Shown here: in pieces, positions 1 to 11,392 of the stretch | Layout of the letters: each line of letters begins with the position of its first letter | How positions within the stretch are numbered: position 1 is the stretch's first letter | NCBI GenBank assembly: GCA_034440635.1 | Contig: JAOTON010002068.1 | Location: 189,001-253,000 of the forward strand | DNA from: Lepas anatifera | Lineage: Eukaryota > Arthropoda > Thecostraca > Lepadidae | DNA length: 64,000 nucleotides | Reading direction: 5' to 3' | The notes under the pieces: generated by a model | The model's input: only the letters and a program-made list of their open reading frames with translations | Databases searched by the model: none | Told to the model about the DNA's origin: nothing | Program-made: the position numbers and the translations under genes

Positions 1-548
1 TTGGCCGATTTGAGCTCGCCGTTGATAGTCGGAATCGAGGCCGGCGTTTGACCGTGCAAGAGACGGAAGTCGAGGAGGAACAGCCCTGAGCACTCTCCCT
101 CGACCCCGCCCACGGCCCCTATCACTAAACCTTGGCATTGTCTTGACTTATCAACTGGTCTCGAATTTATGGTTGTCAACTGGTCTCGAATTTATGGCTA
201 ATGAAGTTTTCTGAAAAAGTGGATTTTATACTCGCATCAGGGTCGCCGTACACACACAGTAGAAACGCGAGCGACGCGGTGAGGACGTGGAAAGCTCGTA
301 GTAAAGACGCCAAGAGAGTCGCAGGGTCACCGGTGGTCGCCGTGCGGACGCCTTGAGGTCGCAGTGCGGGCGTAATAGAGACGCCGAGGACGTCATAAGG
401 TTGTGGTGAGGACGACGTGGGGACGCCGTATAAAGGCAAAGGTCGCAGGGCACAGGACCCCGGTGTGACGGCTAACCAAAATTTGGATCAAATCGACGGA
501 TTTCTCACGGCGACTCCCGGCATCCTCTATTTTTTGTAGTTCTAAGAC
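1..548. other. non-coding, small tandem duplication
   Basis: No convincing gene. A 25-bp unit (starting TCAACTGGTCTCGAATTTAT) occurs twice in tandem at about 151-175 and 176-197. From about 240 to 460 the sequence is rich in GACG/GGACGCC motifs like a decayed GC-rich repeat. The reading frames here have no domain I recognise. The first 120 bases are GC-rich and open on the minus strand, but I see no splice sites or family match to support an exon. Confidence 0.4.
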
Positions 549-2550
549 GCTGTAAGCAGACTTGTTGATGACTCAAATTTTCTTGAGTGGACTCAACTCT
601 GACTCACAGCTAAAAGGCTGACTCCGATTCTGACTCGACTCACTGAGTTAAAAATGATGAGCCGACTCGACTTAGGCCAAATTCAGAAGTGAGCCAACTC
701 GATTCCGACTCAAATCAGCATTGAGTCGGAGTCGATTCCGACTCAGAATAGCGGGAAAATATGCACAGAAAAAACATTCATTTCCTTCAATAGTATGCAA
801 AATCCAGTATATTTATTCATGGCATTGATCTCAACTTCCTTTCGCGTTTCTGCACATTTCCTTTGATAATATGCCAATTTCAATGCATTAATTCATGACA
901 GAAATTATTCCTGCATAGGAATGAAGAAAGATGCTAATCGCGAACAGGTGAGTATGAGGAAGGGCCTGATGGCTTTGCATTTTAAAGGCATGTCCTTCAT
1001 GAGCAGTCATAATTGAAGCAATAAGCGACGTTTCAACTGCAAAAAAACAGGAATCAATATTTGTACATATGATATTTTGAGAGGCAATTCCTGCCCCAGA
1101 ACATTCTGAACAATCCCGTGACGAACTTAAATTAGAAATAAATACTACACTGTGCACTGCCCCTATCCAGCACCTCACCAAAACCGAAAACAATGATGAA
1201 TACTCGCCTTGTCATCCCGAAAATGCTGTAGTAAACACGTAAACGTTACAGATGGCGCATCTAAGACATTACGAACCTAGCCTCGGATAGCGCAAACCTG
1301 ACGATAAATAACACTTTAAAAATCACGTGACCAAAAAGGCGTAAGAAAAATATGCAGGTTAAGGTAATCATGCCTTCGGGGTACTAAAGCCTAAATGACC
1401 AGCCGTGTCATTGTGTTATTCTGCCGGCAGAACGCAAAATAGTATGCCGCACGCATGCGCAGTACGGTATCATGGACTACAGGATACCTCACTGCGCATG
1501 CGTGCGGCATACTAGTATGCGTTCTGCTAGGCAGAATAACATGGAATAACACGGCTACTAGCATTTTGTTGCGCATCATGATCATTTTCTGACTAATGTG
1601 GCGCGCGCGGGGGCAGCAGTGTGGGAGTGGTAAATAAAAATAATCGGCATCATCATAATTTGAAGAGCGGGGGGTGGTTGTTTGTGAGTGAGAGGATTCA
1701 TGAATATTTTTCAGTTTATCAGTTTCACAGTTTGAAATTACTCAGGCTACGCCAGAGGTAGGACTGATATCCCTTTTCCGTAAATAGGCAGTATTTATTA
1801 TTTACCAGTGGGTGTTCTCAAACCACGACAAATCAAGATAGTGCTTTGAAATAAGCAGATAATTGAAGGTTTTAGTTTCCGTTTCGACCCATTTCAAGGC
1901 TTATGTGCAAAATAAGATTTTTTGGTACCCTCTTTCTGATGCTGATACGTGTTTTTTTAGTGTTTTAGCTAAAGGAAGGAAGAAAATAGAAAATAAAGAT
2001 ATGGTTTCCTAAGAGTGAATTACCTAATGCATGAGAATGAGCTTAGGACTTTGGATGGTGTGCATTTTCAAAGTTGAAAAAGTCTGATTTTGTGCCTAAT
2101 CACACATTTTCTGTATGATTCTGCATGCCATTGCTAGGATTAAACGGAAACAACTATCAAATGTGTGTGCTTTTTAAACTATATTTTACATAACTTGTGT
2201 TGCTAACAACTAATCAAGGCATGGGTCTAGTGTGGATATGAGAATAATGAATTACCTGTTATTACCAAATAGCAATATGAAATCCTTCAAAATTAGATAT
2301 GAAAATTTCTAAAATGTCAGTCATGTGATCACTTATGTTAAGAAAACAGTGTTGAGTCGGCTCAATTCTTGACTCACAGCATGGAGGCTGACTCCGATTC
2401 TGACTCGATTCAACTGGTTGTCCAGTTGAGTCGACTCCGATTCAACCCAAACATGAAGTTGAGTCGACTCAACTCTGACTCGAGCAAAATTTGAGTCGAC
2501 TCTGAGTCGACTCCGACTCTGAGTCGCGACTCAACAAGTCTGGCTGTAAG
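549..2550. mobile_element. hAT-like non-autonomous transposon, 8-bp TSD
   Basis: The element proper is 557-2542. It begins CAGACTTGTTGA and ends TCAACAAGTCTG, so the termini are inverted. The 8-bp sequence GCTGTAAG is repeated exactly on both sides (549-556 and 2543-2550). An 8-bp TSD with CAG...CTG ends is the hallmark of the hAT superfamily. Both subterminal regions (about 570-740 and 2345-2540) are dense arrays of GAGTCGACTC-type motifs, as expected for transposase-binding subterminal repeats. No hAT transposase frame is visible, so it would depend on a transposase supplied in trans. The middle is AT-rich and holds a separate hairpin at 1401-1556. Confidence 0.85.
1401..1556. repeat. hairpin-forming inverted repeat inside the hAT element
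   Basis: Two arms of about 65 bp are near-perfect reverse complements: AGCCGTGT...GCATGCGCAGT on the left and ACTGCGCATGC...ACGGCT on the right, around a short loop near 1465-1490. It could be a small MITE inserted in the hAT element or a cruciform-prone segment. No clear TSD is seen. Confidence 0.7.
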
Positions 2551-3688
2551 GTCGCCGGCTTGGTGTGACGGGGGGTATAATTTCCCCTAATGCGCTTCCA
2601 CGTTCTATCTCACTGAAATTATGTTCAAGCATGCAAATTATTTTAAGGACAAAAAATGCAACAAAACCTCACTTTCGCCTGCTATTTAGAACAGGTGTAG
2701 TACACACTTACGCAGTATCAATCCTCTGCATCACGTTTACCAACAGACTTATCAGTTTCCTAACCAATTATCACCAAGTGGTTACCGACGACCAAGGTAC
2801 ATTACCAACTTATCACTCGCGTCATCCGGCGTCAAAAATGTTTGGTGAGTTAGGATTACTGGGAGCTTTACGCCTATGCTGATGCGAAGGGCCAAATAGC
2901 ACGCCGCGGCCCACAGCCACCAGCGTCGAGTTACTGCCCAGAGCACCAGCGGAATGACAACACGTTTCCAGACCTCAAATTCCAACAAAGGGACATTCTG
3001 GCCCATCTGGCTTATAACCTAAACCGCACTGTACATAAATCAGGCCAGCTTAGAGTAAATCCCAGGGAGCACGGCCCCAGAAGACGAGATGTTTCCGCCC
3101 AGTTTTCGTTCCATTTACCGCGCAGCATTACTCACACCATCCGGAGACAGGGCCAGCTGCTGAGAGCCCCACTCATCTCACCAAACATCCGACAAAGCTT
3201 ACCAGTGAGCGGCTATAAAGCAAGAGCCCTGGAGTGCCCTGAACCCTCTGTGTGAGCTGCCCCTTCATATCCGATGCAAATACTGCCAGCCGTATTCCCT
3301 GAAGCCGCCCCTGCTACGAACTAGAAGGAAAAGTATGTCGCCATTTGATGTTCATGCATTATTCACGCAGCAAATCCGGCGTCAGCGTTATGACGTGCCA
3401 GACTCGACGCAGCTAATAAAACAAGAGGCGAGAAATATTAAGCGCGGTCACAGTTTGCATAATCCAGTCGGCCAGTGACAGTGGAGTGTCGCAAATGGGC
3501 AGAAGCTCTAACCCGGGCGAAAGCAGAAATGCTCTGATATGAACCAAACCACGATAATCGGAACAAATCTTACGCGGGGTTTGGAAGAGATCGAGGATTA
3601 AATGATCTGGGATTTCAGATTAAACGCACCGAAATCTCATGTCTAGAGGCCATAATGTGCCGTAGGCTCTGTCAGAGGGCGGTATCAG
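2551..3688. other. presumed intron downstream of FN3 exon, no gene seen
   Basis: Lies after the donor of the 3695-3882 exon in the minus-strand gene. Several short open frames exist, but none has a recognisable domain or convincing splice signals. I see no further FN3 exon here. Confidence 0.4.
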
Positions 3689-3694
3689 ACTGAC

Positions 3695-3882
3695 CTGGGT
3701 GTGTTGGTCTCTGATGCGGACCAGCCGCAGCCGGGCCGCCGGCTGGTGCCGCTCCCGGTAGCCCAGCAGGTACGCCTGGAACTCGCCGCGCAGTTCGGCT
3801 GCCGCCAGCGGGCGCCACCGCACCCGGACCGAGGTGGCGCTGGTGTTGTGGGCGGCCAGAATCACCGGCTTCCCTCCCGGCG
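3695..3882 (-). CDS. FN3-domain exon (Sidekick-like adhesion protein), downstream exon
   Basis: On the minus strand a polypyrimidine tract ending TTTTCCAG abuts a 188-bp open segment that ends CAG|GTCAGT, a good donor. Its translation begins APGGKPVILAAHN, continues through TSATSVRVRW (the B-strand tryptophan of an FN3 domain) and GEFQAYLLGYRER (the tyrosine-rich C strand), and ends at DQHTQ. This is roughly the first two thirds of an FN3 domain. It starts in phase 1 and ends in phase 0. Phase 1 matches the donor at 34324, giving a continuous TLRE-APGGKP junction. The linker and the HGEF/RGEF-x-GY pattern resemble Sidekick proteins (homophilic cell adhesion, Ig plus many FN3 domains); this is from memory and other FN3 receptors are not excluded. 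The exon is GC-rich, unlike its surroundings. Confidence 0.65.
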
Positions 3883-3985
3883 CTGGAAAACAGCCGCACA
3901 GTGCAGTTAGCGTGCTGCTGTCGCTTAGGGCTAGCTTCTGAGGTATGCTGAAATCAATGTTTACACACTGTCTCATCATAGCGGG

Positions 3986-4330
3986 AGCACTTTTTAATCA
4001 CGACTCAGAGTCAGTCCACTCCAAGTTAGCTCAATCTTTGCTTGAGTCAGAGATGGGTCAGATATGAATCTTCACTATGAGTCGATTCACTTTCAAGATT
4101 TCGACTGAGTAAAGATCAACCCACCAGCTCACCACAATGCTCTGAGTCACAGAGTAAAGCTGTGACTCTGATTCGCTAAGCTGTGAACCAGAGCTGAGTC
4201 AACTAAAAACAAATTACAGACTTCACTAGGTAGAAAATATATAAAACATGTAAACACACAGAAAATATTAATTTATTCACATGGAAAAATATTCCGATAG
4301 TTTTCTTTACGCAAATGTTGTATTTATAGT
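3986..4330. repeat. diverged fragment related to the 557-2542 hAT element
   Basis: Holds the same kind of GAGTC/GACTC-rich run (3998-4200). It is followed by an AT-rich stretch (CACAGAAAATATTAATTTATTC) resembling the sequence just inside the left end of that element at about 770-830. No ends or TSD are recognisable, so it is probably an old truncated copy. Confidence 0.5.
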
Positions 4331-4482
4331 CAGTAATTATGTTTGCAGGCAATGACACGGCCTGTTCTCATGCTCGGCGGAAGCCAGCCAACATGCACGT
4401 TGCCAGGGCGGACACTTCTGAGGGCAAGCTGGAAGAGTGGGCTACAACACGAACAAGGGTTGTTTTCTTTTGTACTCAATTT

Positions 4483-4877
4483 CAGCGGTGGATCTAGCCG
4501 GTCGGTTTGGGAGGGGCAAACCAAAGTAAAAAGTCGAAAAAAACGTCACGCCGTGAAAGCTGTGCTACAATATCACTTGCCGGTAGGGTTTTGGGTATTT
4601 GTGGCGAAAATTAAAAAAAACAAAAAAACAAAAAAACGTCCTGGAAGAAAAATATGGGTCCGAGATACTTTTTCCAGTGGAAGGACCAATATTTACACTG
4701 AACTTAACTGGTTCTGTTTGAAGTTGAGAGTTGAAGCACCAAAATCTTGCTTATAAACTAAAAAGGAGTCGGGGAAAAAAGGAGGTCGATCACTTTGGGG
4801 GGCAAAAACATAGTTTTGCCACGAGCTTTTCCGTGTGGGGGGGGCAAATGCCCTTTTCCCCCTTGGATCCGCCACTG
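4483..4877. mobile_element. hAT-like MITE, perfect 8-bp TSD
   Basis: Begins CAGCGGTGGATCTAGCC and ends GGATCCGCCACTG. CTCAATTT is duplicated exactly at 4475-4482 and 4878-4885. The 395-bp element has no transposase. Its interior (GTTGAGAGTTGAAGCACCAA and adjoining sequence) is homologous to the two nested copies at 46332-46709 and 47478-47855, which defines a family of three. Confidence 0.85.
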
Positions 4878-4885
4878 CTCAATTT

Positions 4886-6183
4886 CTATGTGAAAACACC
4901 AAATTCAATGCTGCTTTCAAACCCAATTTGTTGTGTTGCTTAACGCGTGCTTGAGGACAAGCAAACACGCTTCCAGCAGCGTGATGAGTGAGGTCTAAAG
5001 ACAACACTCGATATGGTCTTCTAAAAAGATGAATTTTGAGTCCAGAAGAAAACAACAGCTATTCGTGTTGTAACCCTATCTTTCAATTTGCCCCTCCCCC
5101 AAAAAAGTCAATCCTGGCAACGTGCATGTTGGGAAACTTGCTGGGCTGGACAATACTACCACCCGCATAAATGCGGCTAAAATAAGGGTGTCAGCTTTTG
5201 TTTCTCCTCTAATCGGCTATTTGAACAGAACGGTATGGAGACCTCTTTCTTCCTTGGGGTCAAGAACCCCGGAATAAATATCGTGTTACTTTTGTGCAAA
5301 GGTATTGAGCAGCACGTTGATAGATTATATCGCCAATACTATTTTTTACGCAAAAACGTTCATTCGCACGCGAGCGCTGACTCGTTAAAGCGGAAAATTG
5401 GGGATGCCTAGGTTCTCTATAACCCTGACCTAAGCGACTCTTTAGCGCGGTATTTGTGGTACGCTGCCACACATTATGACCTGGATGCCAGCTCGTTCGT
5501 TTATTGACATTCTTGTATTCGCAGATTTCTGGTCTTCTCAATTGCGGGACAGTTGTTTGGCAATTATTAGCAAGGTATTTGATTTGGGAAGCCCTTATGA
5601 AGGACGTGAGCCATGGCAACAAACCTGGTGGATGAAATTCAAAAAAAATCCGTTCTCGAATTGATCGTACCCGGAGAAATTGTACGTGATAAAACATCAA
5701 GTGCCGAAGCCGTCCTTGTAATGGAAAATTCTCGTGAGCACCTGTCCTTCCCGGCTTACTTACATACGTAACTACCTATCTTTCCTAAATCTTGCTCTGT
5801 ACCTACATACCGTTTCATACCGTTTGCATAACCGTTTCCACAACCCACCGACAAATGTTTTTTTTTGCTCATCGACTTGAGTTTGACCCGCTCTGCAGGC
5901 GACCTGCCCGATCTGCCCCTGTCCCCTATCAGGTAAAAAGCCTGGGCGACATCCTCATTGAAACATCATTGAAAGACAATAGGTAAATGAAATATTGAGC
6001 CAGGGAACTATTTTCAGAATCAAATATAATGTAAGAAAAACTAGTGTCATTTTTATTCTGTAGCAGAATGTGAATTCAGGGCCCTGGAAATTTTAGTAGA
6101 GCAGATCTATTTGCGAATATTCCAGATCCAGTTCATCAGATCATCAAAAGTTTGGGGAAATACGACATACTGCATGTTTGAAG
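4886..6183. other. non-coding interval, nothing recognised
   Basis: Frames such as the minus-strand 146-codon one at 5260-5700 have no domain that I recognise and no supporting splice signals. There are no clear transposon ends. Confidence 0.35.
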
Positions 6184-6360
6184 CATCTGACAGCTCAGTT
6201 GGTAGAGGATTAGACTGGAGATTTCGTGACTGCGGGTTCGATTCCCGGGCAGGCCGTGGCGTCGCACTACGTCAGAGCTGTTGGTCCGTTTTGCAACGTT
6301 TGTGGCAGCGTTTACAATGGTGGCAGTAGTTTAAAGCTCATTACGATCATCACCAACAGG
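6184..6360 (+). mobile_element. tRNA-derived SINE
   Basis: Contains an A-box-like D-arm (CAGCTCAGTTGGTAGAG) and a B-box (GCGGGTTCGATTCCCG) at the spacing of a tRNA gene. The anticodon stem (TTAGA/TTTCG) does not pair. The tRNA-like head runs into unrelated sequence (GGCCGTGGCGTCGC...) instead of ending in a Pol III terminator, so this is a SINE head, not a working tRNA gene. Confidence 0.6.
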
Positions 6361-9300
6361 TATTAATTGCTTATTAACGTAGCGAAGTTGAGAAGTTAAA
6401 ACAATAAACACACACAAACACAGCTGATCCTCATCTGACATGCACACAAACACTCCTATACCCTGTCACGTAAACTTTTCACTAAATAAATGACAGCTCG
6501 CACAGTATTACGCATATGAGTGCTGTTCACTAAGCCCCATTCTGAATTCATTAATATTATTGTCTGGTTGTTTTGTATCAATGTAGGTGCCATTTGTCGC
6601 ATTATGTGTGCTTCAGTAATTACCATACAGTCCAAAGTTAAAAGCGACATCTTTCCGTGTTTGACATAAGTTGGGACAGGTTTAAAGTTTTTCCTCCGCC
6701 GGCGATTGACATATATGGCCCTGGTTGGTTGTGCAGTGTTGGTCCCAAGTTTGGAAACTTAAGCAATAGGGGGGAAGGAGTGTGCTGCCCGCCCGTTTGG
6801 TGCTATTTGGCAGTGACGTGATGTCTACAGACCGCAGGTTGTGGCGCGGGGCGTGGGCGGCCGACTGTGGGTGCTGTGGCGGGTCGGAGTTTTCGTGCAT
6901 TCAACAGCCGCCTAGGCAGTTTAGAAGTGCAAACGAAAAAGGTCATGGAAGTTTTTCCTTGTCGTGATGGGCCAGAGCCACCCTTATCTACAGCTACAGA
7001 AAAAAGCAGACTAATCGCTTACCCTACACATCATATGATCATCATATGATTTTCTTATGTACGAAAACATGGTTTGCTTGTGGGGGAGGGGTGAGGTGAG
7101 GGGAGGGGGTTGCGATAAATATAGCGGCCATCAATCGCACATCCCAAGTTTTGCAAGAATCGATACAAATCAATAAGTAGCTTACTGAACGTCTTTGGTC
7201 TTGACGCCCCTGTCCTTGTTTCCATTTATATGGAGCTATACCCGCCTTGCGCATACCTTCAAAACATTGTTCACCATCACTGAAGGCATTCTGTTCAATC
7301 AGACCGCAAGTCACCGGAGGCCCATAGTTTCGCCTGGCATCTCAGACGTGTGGGATCAGCAATCAGCTTGCATTACAGCCCTACAGTTGCCGAGCTGGCT
7401 TGAATATACACTATTTGTGGTGAACTAATTTGCTCAGTGGCCTGGAGTCAACGAGTCCATTCCAAACCACTAATATGGGGTTCCCTCTTCAGAGCCCAAC
7501 CCCGAAACAATGGGAAATGATTGTTTCGCCCAGGCTCATGACAAATAGAATATCAGCAACACACCCACCACATTGCAAGATATGTCAAGCCAGTTGCAAG
7601 CTTCTGACAACCTCCTGAGTTTTGGTGACTTGACGCAGAGATTAGGTGCGAGTATTTTGGTCGCATGCAGAACTGTTTACCTATGTGCAATCCAATACCG
7701 ATGGAATTATCATACTGCAACCAGCAATATCGAGCGAGGTACTTTGAAAACGCCAAAAATAGGATCTCAATTTTCTCTAGAGCTAAGGAAATACGTGAGC
7801 TTAACCATTTAGAGAAAATGTCCGAAAGGCTATAAAAGATGGCTCAGTAAGTCCATACAACTTTTGAGAACATCATTTTGCCCAGCAGATGGTCTGGAGG
7901 TCATTGTACTTCTGCACGTAGTTGCAAGGCGAGTCGCCAAAAATGGGAATGCTGTTATCCTTGGTTCACCGATCCCCGTGCTATCGTACCAATAGCGTAC
8001 TCCGGACGATACTGGTACAAAAGCCGCATGCCCTCAATGAAGCCTATGGCACTGACAGAAACCACTTTTATCCACAGAGGAAGACGCGACGGATACCAAA
8101 TCAAATCAGACGCCGCCGATCGTGCCGTGATCTCTGATCAAATCTTTGACAAGCCACAGTGCCTGCGGGCAAGCACCAAGAAATTCATGACGATATACCA
8201 TAGCTGTATACACATAAGAACTCCGGACAAATGCATTTCTGATCATCAGTGGCACAACCCCCAAAATTCGAAAAAGAGGATTGGTGGCACAAGGCCAGCC
8301 AGTTACCAACGGGGGCACCATACCAAAGAAGAAAAACACTGAGTATGCGCAGTTGGACCAAACTTGTGTAAAGCCTTCATATTTTTACGTAACGCCCATT
8401 GCATATATGTGCTGTGCGTCACATGTATGGATATACGCCTACTTGCACAATCAGAGAACGTGCATTCAGTGATTGTCATTGCATGGTGATGTGAGTTCCC
8501 TTGATCCAGTCAGCAGAGTTGCTAAGCTGGCTTGAAGTTAAATGGAACGCTCTCACGTTGCGTGTCATCGAAGGCTCGGGACACTCCATACGATAGATTC
8601 CCGATAACATACGTGCGACATAACTAGCTCTATGCAGACGCTGAGGGGGAACTGAGGGTGTCGCCCTGGACTGACTTTGGCCTACCTTTGAGATCGACCT
8701 GTGACCTTGAAATCAACATTGACCGACCTTTAATATTACGCTATAGCATAATATGCCTGCGGTCGGGGTGGCACAGTTGTTTAGCGCGCACGTTTGACCC
8801 GATCACGTGACCTTTAGTGGATAAAGTATCGAGGGATCGACCCTTTCCGGGGACAGAATTAGGGGCCCTTCCCCAGCCCCAGCCTAGTTAAGTCCCCTTC
8901 CCCTCGTCACCATATAGCTATTTTGCATTTTTTATCATTAGCATGTCACACGAAACCCAAGTACAGGTGAAGTCGACAGAGATAAAACACAGTTAGCGCG
9001 ACGGTAAGCTACAGGAAAAAACAAAATACTAATAATAATACAAACATAATAGAATAAATCAGAATTCACGTCATACTGGGCAGTGGCATTTGACCGAGAA
9101 CAGTGATGTCAATAATCTTGAAAGAGCTGGTAGGAACTTGACATGTAACCTTTGACCTTGATCTTATTCTGATCATATAACATTGTGGTGTAACTATTCG
9201 ATCTAAAATGCAGGTGAACTGGTGCAAACGCGCAGCGGTGGCAATCTAAAAATACATGTAGGTCTGAATTTGAAAGCCTTTTAGTAAAACAATTCCGTAA

Positions 9301-9365
9301 CGATTTTGAAACGTTCTTCACTAATCGGCGCACTTATCAATTATCCTAACTGTGGCCTAATGGTC
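6361..9365. other. non-coding interval, no recognisable gene
   Basis: The longest frame is a plus-strand one of 154 codons at 7878-8342, overlapped by minus-strand frames. None has a motif I can place. From 8660 to 8850 there are scattered GACCT/AGGTC motifs like those in the TTAA-flanked elements. No transposon ends are resolved. Confidence 0.3.
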
Positions 9366-9530
9366 TTCGTAGTGCTGTGTAGGAAGAGGTATTCCACCAG
9401 TACCTAACTACTTCAGCAGTGCTTTGGAGGAATAGGCATTTCATCAGTACCTAACTACTTCGGCAGTCCTTTGTAGAAATAGGCATTCTATCAGTACTTA
9501 TTTCGGCAGTGCTTTGAAGGATGTTACCAA
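9366..9530. repeat. three tandem units of about 56 bp
   Basis: A unit containing GGCATTTCATCAGTACCTAA and TTCGGCAGTGCTTTG repeats about three times (9370-9425, 9426-9485, 9486-9525) with a few substitutions and one shortened unit. Confidence 0.7.
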
Positions 9531-9689
9531 TCCTCCATTCTTTGTAAAAATCACTGCCCCCTCCCTCAGGGGTTTCCGTGAGGTTGGGGTCTGCTTCTTT
9601 CTCCACTCAGCAAAGCTCGTGCCACGCTTCTTATTTTGGAGAGCTCGGCAGCTAAGACACCTGCGCCGTATAGAAGGGGGCGCGGTAGT

Positions 9690-9845
9690 GGGGTGGTCAG
9701 CGTAGCTGGCTGCCACGCAGCCGACCTGGGTTGAAGGCCCGGCGGCTTCCCTGAACAAGGAGCAAGCTGGCTCCCGAGAAACCCTTCCGACAGGGAAAGA
9801 GTTGGGGACGCCATATGACCCTGACAGTCGGTGCGTCGATAAGCG
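9690..9845 (+). mobile_element. SINE family A, copy 1
   Basis: Starts with a tRNA-like head (GTGGTCAGCGTAGCTGGC, then GACCTGGGTTGAAGGC as a weakened B-box). It continues with a family tail GAGAAACCC...AGGGAAAGAGTTGG-GACGCCAT. The tail recurs at 28640-28690 (+) and, reversed, at 56815-56870. An apparent protein frame starting MASPTLSL on the opposite strand arises in both clean copies and is an artefact of the repeat. Confidence 0.7.
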
Positions 9846-10790
9846 CCACAAATTATTAATTATTGTGCCGTATAGAATCCTCTCAATGAGTGAAACAGAT
9901 ACTCAAATTGATATACATAGATTATGACCAAACGTTTCTAAAAATGACAATATTTTTCAACATGCTGGTGACACTACTATTTTATGAGAAAAATTCCGAT
10001 TGGATTTCTCAAAAGGTGAGTGAACGGCACCCCACCAATCAGCGGCCGCTGTCCACCAGGCGCCGCATGCCCGCGGGTCACAGAGGTGAGGGTCACGCTG
10101 GCGAGCTCCGGCCGCCCGGGTCCGGCGGCGGTGGGGAGGGCTAGCGTGGCGGCTTCTTTAGTCTCTAGGTGTAAAGTGATGATGAGCCTGGAAGTGGTTT
10201 ATACCAGAGTGGTGAGCAGCTCTCCCGAAAGGAGGACCTCTGTCCAACGATCAAAAGATTACATTGCTCGGCCCCGAAAAATGAATTGCGGTTTATAACA
10301 ACGTTGGTGTAAATTGTTTCGTCATGTATTGACCGCATCTGTGTAAAATCAATCTCTGGCCTATGGGGCATTGTTACTTTCAATAGAAACTATCAAGCAT
10401 GCATTTATACCCTTTCTAAAAAAGTATTGACTTAATTGCCGACTAGCGAAACTAAAGTAGTTTTCTTTGCCCATACGTATTCTCAGCCTTGTTTTGATGA
10501 CCATCTAGTAGAATAGTGGCTAAACACAGTTGACTCGTTGGGCATGGCTGTAACGCGTATAGCGCTCAGGTCGGGAAAAAATGGAAATCGCTCGAAAAGT
10601 TATTACAATATCGACAAAAATTGTCCAAATTATCCGGTTTCACACAAAAATGAGTTCTCCCTTTGCAACAAAGTTTTATCATCCACAATGTCTGCTGGTT
10701 TCATAAGGCATTCTGAGTACCATAAGTTCTTTCGTCTTAATTAACGAGAGCTGAGTGGATTTTTAGTAAGGGTGTCGTAACATAATTTTT
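9846..10790. other. non-coding interval with a GC-rich island
   Basis: Mostly AT-rich. At about 10030-10160 there is a GC-rich island that on the minus strand could encode PGRPELASVTLTSVTRG, vaguely like an FN3 start. The frame breaks soon after and splice sites are weak, so I do not call an exon. Confidence 0.3.
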
Positions 10791-10797
10791 ACTGGAG

Positions 10798-11010
10798 TGG
10801 GGGGCGAATCTAAGACTGGCGATAAGCGGGGGAGGGGAATCGAGTCACATTTTGAGTATATTGGATGTCGTTGCACAACGGTGCACTTCATCAACACATT
10901 TAAGCAGGTCGACGCAAAAACAAAATCATATCCCAAAATTTTTAGGGTTCCCGATTCGCGACTTTGGGGACGCGACTCCCCCGCTTTCGGTGCCAACGGT
11001 CTTCAGAGAA
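10798..11010. repeat. diverged relative of the 26338-26531 MITE
   Basis: Shares GCGAAT..., TTGAGTATATTGG, CCCAAAATTTTTAGGG and GCGACTCCCCCGCTTTCGGT with the clean MITE at 26338-26531 in the same order. Ends and TSD are not preserved. Confidence 0.55.
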
Positions 11011-11392
11011 CACATTCACAAGTCCAGTTTACAGGTTTTTGTAGCCCGGGAATTCAAACGGGGTTTTGGGAGTCAAATGGGGTCATGACCAGTTTTGGGA
11101 GCCACCAAACAAAATTAAAGCTGATATTTTGTGCCAAGTCATTCATTGGTGAATATTCAACAAGACACAGATGTTACAACGAGATTCTTTAATCCAAAAT
11201 GAATGAACAAGTTTCCGTTCTAATTCCTAAGGTGATACGACATCGTACTCTACCTGGACGATGCTCCTCGTTGCATAAAACTCGAGAACAACGGTGTCTC
11301 TTGGTCTCCACGAAACTATAAAGCACTAACCCGGCCTCTTTTGGTGTATTTGGGGGCGACTTTCACATCCTACCACATCTACGAATTGTTTA

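Noticed and set aside
2782..3006. 74-codon minus-strand frame as a further exon of the FN3 gene
   Set aside because: No FN3 or transmembrane pattern that fits, and no convincing splice sites in the right phase.
6184..6260. Working tRNA gene
   Set aside because: A and B boxes are good, but the anticodon stem does not pair and the sequence runs on as a SINE.
7878..8342. 154-codon plus-strand frame as a gene
   Set aside because: No recognisable motif and competing antisense frames; nothing supports coding.
9566..9814. 82-codon minus-strand frame starting MASPTLSL, with a relative at 56816-57151
   Set aside because: Both are the reverse strand of SINE family A; shared ancestry is of the repeat, not of a protein.
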